Positions 58,801-64,000 of a DNA stretch of 64,000 bases are shown one piece after another. The notes below the pieces were generated by a model. The model was given only the letters and a program-made list of their open reading frames with translations. It was not told the DNA's origin and did no database searches. The stretch's first letter is position 1. Every line of letters starts with the position of its first letter. The position numbers and the translations under genes are program-made. The DNA is from Allacma fusca. Taxonomy: Eukaryota > Arthropoda > Collembola > Symphypleona > Sminthuridae. The stretch is from NCBI GenBank assembly GCA_947179485.1, contig OX359245.1, positions 74,449,067 to 74,513,066 on the forward strand, given 5' to 3'.

Positions 58801-59411
58801 TATTGAAGGCTTGGCGTAAATGCCCAAGGATCATGTTCATAATCTCCCCTTGGATTTCTTTGTCCGGGTACATCCTTCTCCTGTCTGTAGTTCTGAACTA
58901 GCCATGGATCATCTGGCTGTCTATTGCGTGTTCTACAGATAGGGATCTGTCGGCGTATGGGAGTGGGATTAAACTCTTGTCCTTTAAAAAGGTAAACAAG
59001 ATCATCTGGCGCTCGTTCGCCTTTGTCTACTTCCACCTGCTGCTCCGGAAAATTTATTGACCCGCAAAAGTGCGGTTCTCGTCGTAATATGCGGTAATCT
59101 AATGTTAACTCTCTAGGTTTCCTGAGAGCTCCAATTAGTACTGAATGGGTTACGATTTCTCGTCCATCTCGTCCTTGGATGATAATCCTGTGGGGTAACT
59201 TCCCGTCTACTCTGAGAACAACTTCCAGTCGTCCCGTATCTGAGTTTGGTAAAATTTTTGCTTGTGGTATTTCCACTTCAGTTTGACTCACGTATTGGGT
59301 CCAATAACGTGGTCGATCGTCGTCGTCCCTGTCGACGGCGGGTAGGGCGTCTTGGCGTGGAGTCTCGTTGGTTCGAGACCCGGATGCACGTGACCCTCTG
59401 TTCTCTGACAT
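52842..59411 (-). CDS. Giant 2189-codon ORF downstream of pol
   Basis: One uninterrupted ORF starts MSENRGSRASGSR. Visible parts, in order with approximate residues: a charged N-terminal region; an Arg/Ser-rich RS-type tract at about 300-370; a Cys/His and Lys-rich basic patch (CSRKGCKR...KKRAKKEKK) at about 480-530; a hydrophobic signal-like helix (SWLSFLLMFGLITSAVG) at about 790; a second hydrophobic stretch (AGAVGMCTTGMVIVGVY) at about 915; further hydrophobic segments near 1180 and 1290; a CEYC/H motif near 1400; and a mostly helical C-terminal third with Trp-rich segments. By position it replaces the env gene of errantivirus-like elements but is several times larger. I recognise no known family, so a polyprotein is an inference. 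Confidence 0.6.
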   Translation of the reverse strand: MSENRGSRASGSRTNETPRQDALPAVDRDDDDRPRYWTQYVSQTEVEIPQAKILPNSDTGRLEVVLRVDGKLPHRIIIQGRDGREIVTHSVLIGALRKPRELTLDYRILRREPHFCGSINFPEQQVEVDKGERAPDDLVYLFKGQEFNPTPIRRQIPICRTRNRQPDDPWLVQNYRQEKDVPGQRNPRGDYEHDPWAFTPSLQYERGKTSRSSSRKVMGADPICGVTRVNIPEISEWLPQHEEQVEDVAHRISRRIDDNYGPDLRRGNLEDRRREPPRFAAYSAHMVPAGRGRGRAITTGESSSRHHRSSRESSRERHSSKDSRTRKRETESSSERKKRREDDRSRSRYDSPARSRSRRESTPPPSPFLSPSARDYKDRMERESILTTPIAAPALSYTAVTKMPPPTIPVNTEPPKPQRAVCIAQRERPVEVPVVTPPPVAVIPWSEETATETATTADRDTANESSSDSEEEETVPIQTCSRKGCKRVRQVIATDSGPVVQQECEHHAKKRAKKEKKVKKEAQMTILELFGQSTAPTQPPAKWQSNILKIGEDSRKAGKHEEMVNRIKDLGEIIRNLARQNVNADSAKKQKEELMKELARHRQEWIKWRNDNDFHLVCAESKIDLQTRELPPAHFEPTNIPTSTATSGELERLLAQEKRNGPETANPTGMATEMPPSPAQNVEVATSELSIAEQHNEQSSSSEDFEVIRSKRRPKDRESSITSDTTEIVNHHQLSLADFANSPQDGTVILSDDEEPRQSTSSIQTPPHTPEMGRGGGGRRGGPIPYLGNSWLSFLLMFGLITSAVGQSTLRKELTGHYGPYPTTRASHYQWWTRLETKNLTSPRGFDHVSLDFENKEDSEEIGHYDPYGQRECPPVGNSAVRYQGFGSATAHRLWQNGVVRGVAGAVGMCTTGMVIVGVYTSSILDAVRRWNKPLKTVKIPQDWVLIESQLPDQRPIWMIMPVNASEEKELEDFLKKDPTATEISPNLIALPDDIQRNAHYLNETSVAKVWNQALGKEVEEEESENGRERRHAPEPTSEEEERRQKIRDQRKLPQAIWLMSQAIRDGYHLTTRTLQSVAMDLITKPIQLPLQTKYEIWKEYEIQYGKFIDKVIQILGLKTIHKRTRRSILAKDQINNLQRQMQNNPHSITKGEDYVHPTEEIAIGEVVHFALATTITEANWTIVLLIPHVYNGVDHLEEEELKGWETKAHANVSQTHPLFQRTSERAARERQRRDAFVGPTNAWSPVSYSKQFLKQQLQLMLARIEEEEAHSSSGRPTGIIQQLVRFTLRMVIYIGTSVGMDFGGNQDPIRKGDPGRSHPRRTEGAEGPVLASEEEPAMPTEQAMEAQEEGAGTSLNVIKEEVLDDEEKPPLEHQVDSSSDNETDSKWVQTRCEYCPLKHGHKPPVRPKTKLAAHEAWQRQKDIPVQYIRRSRPELDRLYGRDNAPNCTFQYRGRRRGPEPEIERPRVRVYSPIRTVIFNDTRDRRGSRSPSPGPSTITGQPIPPIEDKLKSRRARQRQRKVEFKEERQENPPAPAPEDPLAQPDSPDVRFVDLAHVSFYIGVRGWMVAPSWEDEDAEIVIFTNPNKTQLYSQLDPVRLQVKKMVERANDPLDHSPPPRFPDQVMEDISGDERHSQIEAQYSRRTNYFSNNMDTRERSTMCPHCYQKSTIDPERFPTYNISHRSTNSPEQNLVRWLNRMYRETFIERLDIHQQPTQPPQLRLEQLQRALSTLSEPRTDAHESNIEYAEHQAGIDYNNHGELIRERRALLYDAMDHPTDYRRLDPRERDLLILYGQSRRNVPMENTRLETMAGDMNISPGEMIPRLWTTLFNGQRGIDNHQVPTYLTCREHQGVMQGLTGTELRRLITQMWFDIGTQPTWREQEIWVNSFLLRGDAITGRGEKALQQLASIPIHMLSFQEFASMTGRLITLYHQDEAIQEWRQFGAVNQSGRSQPNPIDDIEEELGQWEDWIFAMKLAGEGQKPTTLYARKLKGGVATLRQPRKTGSFRDLNELVTIRIWQREHFHRIREQISNRGDGPSYKPYQLSPRNERRPGITPIHMVPSAIDRFQTPQWRSVVIDGRPDEPDIINLIRTLRGRTGIEIIFRDLGHDFIQEELRRDPVTQQRTSYLSITNPVEHRRLMDQLWERSERARWDPEILSENRFAVISFRTLAEGEEETGTLRGPSEEDD

Positions 59412-59604
59412 CTGGTTGAAGATAAAATACTTTGCAGTAATCTGATTTAATGATTGTGTACGTACCTACGTATCGGATTCTCCTTCGACCTTGTCGTATG
59501 AGGTAACTAATGAGATTTATACGGTCTCCAATCCTGAGATCAATCTCGCTTTGACCAAAACTAACACAGTTCGGTATTGTTGTTAGGTATCTGGTGGTAC
59601 TCAT
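59278..59604 (-). CDS. Small basic ORF bridging pol and the giant ORF
   Basis: The 108-codon ORF begins at an ATGA overlap with the end of the last small coiled-coil ORF. It runs past the start of the giant ORF in a different frame. The N-terminal 60 residues are mixed (MSTTRYLTTIPNCVSF, IDLRIGDRINLISYL) and the C-terminal part is Arg/Thr-rich. No family is recognised. It may be a leader or only a chance ORF. Confidence 0.35.
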   Translation of the reverse strand: MSTTRYLTTIPNCVSFGQSEIDLRIGDRINLISYLIRQGRRRIRYVGTYTIIKSDYCKVFYLQPDVREQRVTCIRVSNQRDSTPRRPTRRRQGRRRSTTLLDPIRESN

Positions 59605-61004
59605 CCGCTTTCAGACTGATCCAAATCTTCTCGTCCTTTGTCTGGTACGAGTTGGGTATCGTCTACTTTCTCCGGTTTCTTCAGCGCTTCCTTCTTGAGG
59701 TGTTTTGACTGCTTCTTCAGCTCCCGGATTTCCTCCTGAACTTGTTGAAGCTCCTGCTGGATCTGTATTCGTCGGGTTCTGAGGATCGCTGAATGTCTCT
59801 CGGTGGTCTGACGTATTTGCTCTAATTCTCTCAGGCCTTCTGGGACTGTCTTTCGTGATGACATCCAATGACCTGTCCTCTTCTGTAGAAAATTCTACAG
59901 GTATGTTAATGACTTCTGTATGAGTATCTACAGAGTCTTGTCCGTTTTCTTCCACTGGGACTTCCTGGAACTCTTCGTCCTCTTCTGTAGAATTTTCTAC
60001 AAGGACTTCTCGTTCCGAGGGTTGTTCGAATTGTTGGCTAGACTGTTTGCTGCTCGTATCTGATTTTTCAGAATATTCTTGGCTCTCTCGGTTTGTTCTA
60101 TCTCTCTCTCCACTCGTGCTATTGCCTCTCTGATCCGACTGCCTTGCGCTTGTAGGCTTTGCAGTGTCTGTCTCTGGGCTTCGCTGGGTGGGCTTGGTGT
60201 TGAATTCCACAAAGGGGGGCTCTTCCAAGGCCTTTTGCTCATCTGTGTGAAGCAATTGTGTTGAAATATCCGCCTTTACTGAGGGCCAAGGCACCTCAAC
60301 TCGTGAAGTCGCTTCTGAAGGTCCTTGATTTCCTGTTTCAATTTCTCCAGGTCTCCCTCTCTCTGTCGTAGGCGGTTGGTTAATTCTCGGTTCTGATCCC
60401 GAATTGTAAGGATTTGTCTCTCTACACTCACTGCTGTCGTCCACATCAAATTCTGTTGGACTTATCCCTGAACTACTTAATTTCTTAAGTGTTGTAAAGT
60501 CACTTTCGTCAATAAGTGGTTGAGTTTCTTCCTCACCCTCGGATGTTACACCTGAGCTATTTTCAGCTGGTTTATTAAATCCGAAATATCTTCTTTGGCT
60601 TTCTGGGTTTCCTGGAGGGTTGCTTTGTGGTCTCCCTCGAGTTGTTTCAATTTGCTCAGTATTTCCTGTTGTTCCGAAATCGGATGTAAAATTCTTTGTT
60701 TGAGACGAATTTCGTTCTCCTTTGCCTTGATTAATTGGGCTTGTAATCCCTGGATGATTAGGATTAATTCTCTCTTTGTATGTGTCATCAGTTATTCTGG
60801 TTGAACCTCGTCTTGTGATTTCTCCACTTGTGGGCAGAAACTTGACGTTTGAGGTTTTGTCTCCTGAATTAGCAGTTCTAAGTCTGCGATTCTCTGTTTG
60901 ATGTACTCTTCCTGAGCTGCGTACTTCCAAATTTTTATTTGGACTAAATTCCTCTGTTGTTTCAATCCCCTTATCTCGTCCCTGATTTCCTCTAGGGTGT
61001 TCAT
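59601..61004 (-). other. Five short coiled-coil ORFs overlapping the pol tail
   Basis: The ORFs lie at 61004-60792, 60788-60546, 60446-60276, 60242-59997 and 59864-59601. Each begins with ATG and all lie in one frame, different from the pol ORF that covers the same bases. All five are rich in Leu, Glu, Gln, Lys and Arg with heptad-like spacing (for example LEEIRDEIRGLKQQRN, LEKLKQEIKDLQKRL, LQQVQEEIRELKKQSKHLKK), so each is a predicted coiled coil of 56-87 residues. The overlapped pol tail is low-complexity and rich in Ser, Thr, Asn, Glu and Pro. Whether these small ORFs are translated is unknown. Confidence 0.45.
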
Positions 61005-64000
61005 TTACTTTCGAGCGAGTGAAATATGGGTAATTTTTATCTAAAAATTCCCGATTATCTGAATAATTTTCTGACGAAAATTCTCTTACTTGTGTACTTG
61101 ACTGCTTAGTAGTACCTTTTCTTCCCTGAATATTATCCTTGTGTTGATGTGGTCCCTGGTTTGATTTCCCTCCTTCACTTGGGGTGATTTGAGAGTGTGA
61201 GTAATTTTTGTCACAAAATTCTCCTCTCTGTTGTACTGGCTGAGCTTGGTCACTTGAACTGTCTGAGCAATTTTCGGATGAAAATTCTCTAGTTATTTCC
61301 TTGGTTTGAGCAGGTTGAACTTTAAAAGTCACCTTCTTGCTCGTAGTTGAACTGTTATCTGAAGTGGTCGAATTCTTAAGAATTGACCGTGGCTGACTCA
61401 CTGTAACTTTTCCACACTTGTTCCAATTCCGTTTTGTCACCAATTCCACTATATCGGAATCTAAATCGTAACTATACTCGTCCTCAATGTGTTCTCGCTG
61501 CAGGCACTTCTTAAGCCTCTCCACATGGACTTTCTGTCTCTTTTTAGAATTCCTAAGGTCTTGAATGATATAATTGTCTTTGGCTAAAACTTCTATGACT
61601 ACAAAGGGTCCTTTGTAAGGGTGAAGAAAGCGTTCGCTCTTTCCAACTATCCTGGTCGGTGTAAAGACTCGCACTGTGTCTCCGATGTTGAACTTAACGA
61701 ACCTTCTTTTCCTATCATACCAATCCTTACTGTAGTCCTGACGTTCCCTTATCTTAGCAATAGCTTTTTCTATTCTAGTAGTGGCTTCCTCAGCACTCAT
61801 AAAATTAGTGTCGACGCTGCTTAAACACAGTTGTAAGTTAAAATCATATATGGGTTGTCGCCTAAACATCATAAAATAAGGAGTTTCTTTGGTCACGTCA
61901 TGGTGACTGCAATTGTAAGCATTTATTAGAAACGGTAAACAACTGCACCATAATGCTTGCTCTTTTTGAGTATAATGACTCAGCATATTGCTTATAGTCT
62001 GGACCATTCTTTCTATTTGTCCAACACTATTATGTCTTAGTGCTGTAGATGTAGAATGGTTCATGCCTAATCTGCGAAGTAATGCTTGAGTGATTTCCGC
62101 TCTGAATTCGGATCCTCCGTCACTCAGCAAGTTTTTAAACAGTCCGTATTTTAAAACTACTTTGTGAAGCAAAAACTCTGCTATCCTGTCAGCAGTTTTA
62201 TCTGGAATTGCTTCTGCGATCACGAACTTTGAAACATAATCCTGTGCGATTATAATGTACTTGTTCCCTTTTATGCTAATTTGCATGGGTCCAATTAGAT
62301 CGATACATAATGCATCTCCTACATTTTCTATCCTGATTGGATGAAGTAGTCCTGCTGGCTTCATTCTCATGGATTTGGCTGCTTGGCAACTTTCACATGA
62401 CATGACATATTTTGCTACTGAGACGTTCATTTTTCTCCAAAAATAATTTTTGTTGAGTCTATGAAGAGTTTTCTGGAATCCTAAATGTCCTCCGCATAGA
62501 ATCCCATCATGAGCTTTTGATAGTAGGAAATTTCTAAGTACTCGGGGTACGTATAACTTACGTCCATCTTTATGTACTATAGTAAGAATCCCTTCTTCAT
62601 CAATGTCATATCGGCTATACTTTTCTTTGTCCTTCCAATTTAACGTATGCCGCATTTTTATTTTGTCCATGATGAACAAACAATCTGGATCGTCCCTTTG
62701 CATCTCCTGCATGTTATGTTCCTCTAACATAGTAACTTGCTCTTCCTCTTCAAGTATCCTACACACAGGCTTGTGTGTGGAAAAAGTATCTTTGCTCCCT
62801 TCGCACCCCTGTAGTGCGTGAGCTCCTGGAACAAATTTTATTGCTCTATTTAATGACATGTCCTCAGTTTTCTGAGCGTCTTTATTCCTTGGGTCTTCAT
62901 CCTGTGAAAGACATAGTGAATGTGACGTCTTTTTACTTGTCACAACACCCTGCCCTTTCAGAGGTTGAATCTTCCATGATCTTCCATCGGTGAATTTGAT
63001 TTCACCTTCCCGGATATTTTTCCTCAGCTCTTCTACTGTGGTCGCCAGTAGAGAGAAATTATCTTCATTATCTGGATTCTCTGTGGATATGTACGTATGC
63101 GACGGCGGAGGGTTTTTGTTTTCCTCCGACTCGCATGCTGCAGATCTTCGTTGGATATTTTTCATCCATTCATCCATATCTCTGGAAATCTTCATCGCCT
63201 TGATCCGCTGTGGGGTATCAAGATCCGGATTGTTAGCATATCCTGGACTTTCTGCATCAGGAGTTTGATCGGTTTTCCTGGCAGATTGTGCAGTGTATGT
63301 CTTCAATTGCGAAATAACTTCCTGTTTGAGCTTCCATTCGTCTCCTTTTGCTGGCGTTGGATTCCTCCAAGTTTCTTCAAATGCAAACCATTTCTCCTCA
63401 TCTGTGGGATCGTGTCCGGATGGAATGTGATTTTCCACACTGAACTTTTCCTGTCTCAGTGTCGGTCGGTCGCATTCCTTTTGGACGTTCCTATCTTCAT
63501 CCGTGAGTACCAATTTCTTGGCCTCTGTAGGACTGGCGGGATGGGTGGGCGGGTTAGTTGAGGACTTCTCTTGTGTAGTCTCAGCTGCCTGGCTCACCAG
63601 ATCCGCTGTTTCCTGATTCTTCAATGTTTGATCATGGACTTCCGTATCGGAGTCTACAATTATGGCTGGTGGTAGATGTACAGCTTTAGTTTCAGCCTCA
63701 CCTGCCCCATCCATTGTTGTGAATTCCATTGTACTTCGTGTCATCTGCCCTTGGGATTTTGGTGAATCAATGTCAACCTTCCCGTTGGCTGGACTTTGTG
63801 ACGTTATTGCTGTCGTTGACTTTGGAGTAGGAGACCAATCAGTCCCCATTCCAATGTCAGTGATAGTATTTCTGTCAAAATCTTCCTTTTCATTTTGAAC
63901 TTGAACTTTCTTTGGCGATAAAAATTCCTTCATATCTAACTCATTTATTGTAGCATTGTGACGCTCTATATCTTGTATTAGTTTGAGATTTTTCTCGTAG
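59611..64000 (-). CDS. Pol ORF with integrase, Ty3/gypsy type (continues past the window)
   Basis: The frame is open from the right edge to 59611 (an ATG occurs at 63933; counting from it gives 1440 residues). In order: a charged linker to about 440; an integrase zinc-binding region of the HHCC type at about 470-515 (GGHLGFQKTLHRLNKNYFW, CESCQ); an integrase catalytic core at about 530-690 (DLIGPM, LLSDGGSEF, NSVGQIER); the GPY/F-like module (YKGPFVVIEV) at about 780-815; and a 600-residue disordered tail. Integrase inserts the element's DNA into the host genome. Protease, reverse transcriptase and RNase H should lie beyond the window. The Ty3/gypsy assignment rests on the integrase layout. 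Confidence 0.85.
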   Translation of the reverse strand, partial: YEKNLKLIQDIERHNATINELDMKEFLSPKKVQVQNEKEDFDRNTITDIGMGTDWSPTPKSTTAITSQSPANGKVDIDSPKSQGQMTRSTMEFTTMDGAGEAETKAVHLPPAIIVDSDTEVHDQTLKNQETADLVSQAAETTQEKSSTNPPTHPASPTEAKKLVLTDEDRNVQKECDRPTLRQEKFSVENHIPSGHDPTDEEKWFAFEETWRNPTPAKGDEWKLKQEVISQLKTYTAQSARKTDQTPDAESPGYANNPDLDTPQRIKAMKISRDMDEWMKNIQRRSAACESEENKNPPPSHTYISTENPDNEDNFSLLATTVEELRKNIREGEIKFTDGRSWKIQPLKGQGVVTSKKTSHSLCLSQDEDPRNKDAQKTEDMSLNRAIKFVPGAHALQGCEGSKDTFSTHKPVCRILEEEEQVTMLEEHNMQEMQRDDPDCLFIMDKIKMRHTLNWKDKEKYSRYDIDEEGILTIVHKDGRKLYVPRVLRNFLLSKAHDGILCGGHLGFQKTLHRLNKNYFWRKMNVSVAKYVMSCESCQAAKSMRMKPAGLLHPIRIENVGDALCIDLIGPMQISIKGNKYIIIAQDYVSKFVIAEAIPDKTADRIAEFLLHKVVLKYGLFKNLLSDGGSEFRAEITQALLRRLGMNHSTSTALRHNSVGQIERMVQTISNMLSHYTQKEQALWCSCLPFLINAYNCSHHDVTKETPYFMMFRRQPIYDFNLQLCLSSVDTNFMSAEEATTRIEKAIAKIRERQDYSKDWYDRKRRFVKFNIGDTVRVFTPTRIVGKSERFLHPYKGPFVVIEVLAKDNYIIQDLRNSKKRQKVHVERLKKCLQREHIEDEYSYDLDSDIVELVTKRNWNKCGKVTVSQPRSILKNSTTSDNSSTTSKKVTFKVQPAQTKEITREFSSENCSDSSSDQAQPVQQRGEFCDKNYSHSQITPSEGGKSNQGPHQHKDNIQGRKGTTKQSSTQVREFSSENYSDNREFLDKNYPYFTRSKVNEHPRGNQGRDKGIETTEEFSPNKNLEVRSSGRVHQTENRRLRTANSGDKTSNVKFLPTSGEITRRGSTRITDDTYKERINPNHPGITSPINQGKGERNSSQTKNFTSDFGTTGNTEQIETTRGRPQSNPPGNPESQRRYFGFNKPAENSSGVTSEGEEETQPLIDESDFTTLKKLSSSGISPTEFDVDDSSECRETNPYNSGSEPRINQPPTTERGRPGEIETGNQGPSEATSRVEVPWPSVKADISTQLLHTDEQKALEEPPFVEFNTKPTQRSPETDTAKPTSARQSDQRGNSTSGERDRTNRESQEYSEKSDTSSKQSSQQFEQPSEREVLVENSTEEDEEFQEVPVEENGQDSVDTHTEVINIPVEFSTEEDRSLDVITKDSPRRPERIRANTSDHRETFSDPQNPTNTDPAGASTSSGGNPGAEEAVKTPQEGSAEETGESRRYPTRTRQRTRRFGSV

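Larger units (their letters stand above)
51593..64000 (-). mobile_element. Large Ty3/gypsy-like retroelement, entering from the right edge
   Basis: Four kinds of ORF lie head to tail on the - strand. These are an integrase-bearing pol ORF (59611 to beyond 64000), small overlapping ORFs (59278-61004), a very large ORF (52842-59411) and a small signal-peptide ORF (51841-52275). Reverse transcriptase and any gag would lie beyond the window. The exact 3' end and LTR were not identified; about 51.6-51.8 kb is an estimate. The coding regions in the window look whole, which points to a recent insertion or a maintained element. Downstream ORFs in this group are known to be expressed by splicing, which is likely here too. 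Confidence 0.75.

Noticed and set aside
52122-63898. Numerous + strand ORFs opposite the retroelement genes
   Set aside because: They mirror long - strand coding regions and show no motifs of their own.
1-64000. tRNA, rRNA, CRISPR or riboswitch features
   Set aside because: No cloverleaf with A/B boxes, no rRNA-like stretch and no spacer-repeat array was recognised by eye; a covariance-model search was not possible.

Overview
The window reads as an AT-rich arthropod chromosome segment (springtail or other hexapod/crustacean is my best guess). The evidence is spliced genes with GT-AG introns, seven-helix receptors of the insect chemoreceptor (gustatory-type) fold, an arthropod-style MFSD6 transporter, and very dense hAT-type, pogo-like and CACTA-like transposons with an LTR retroelement. 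No RNA genes, CRISPR arrays or bacterial signals were seen. There is one 200-base N gap (15112-15311).

Layout. Bases 1-2310 hold MITEs and a hAT transposase remnant. Bases 2372-7307 are a 4.9 kb CACTA/EnSpm-like transposon with a transposase on the + strand and a multi-exon BEN-domain gene on the - strand. From about 7.3 to 40 kb lies a threefold segmental duplication. Each unit carries one three-exon gustatory-receptor-like gene on the - strand: Gr1 8082-12188 (one nonsense codon), Gr2 16594-18298 (intact) and Gr3 27970-32288 (intact). The exons are exactly 361, 307 and 484 bases in all three. Unit C also keeps most of a DNA polymerase eta gene (35515-36905), and unit A keeps only a shred of it (about 13095-13290). 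The units differ mainly by transposons inserted into one and absent from another, so several insertions can be read against their own paralogous empty sites. An imperfect palindrome of about 1.25 kb surrounds the N gap. Bases 42.0-42.65 kb are a 30-bp minisatellite.

Bases 43508-47553 (+) are a complete eight-exon MFSD6-like transporter gene (658 codons) with a long 3' UTR. Bases 51016-51588 are a probable solo LTR. From about 51.8 kb to the right edge runs a large Ty3/gypsy-type retroelement on the - strand, entering from beyond the window. It has an integrase-bearing pol ORF, a set of small overlapping ORFs predicted to form coiled coils, a very large 2189-codon downstream ORF with RS-rich and hydrophobic segments, and a small signal-peptide-bearing ORF. 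Its coding parts look whole within the window, which suggests a young insertion.

The most unusual items are the overlapping coiled-coil ORFs and giant extra ORF of the retroelement, the BEN gene carried antisense inside a CACTA-like transposon, the insertion/empty-site pairs, and several hAT-like families that share one architecture of inverted ends filled with a single iterated short motif.
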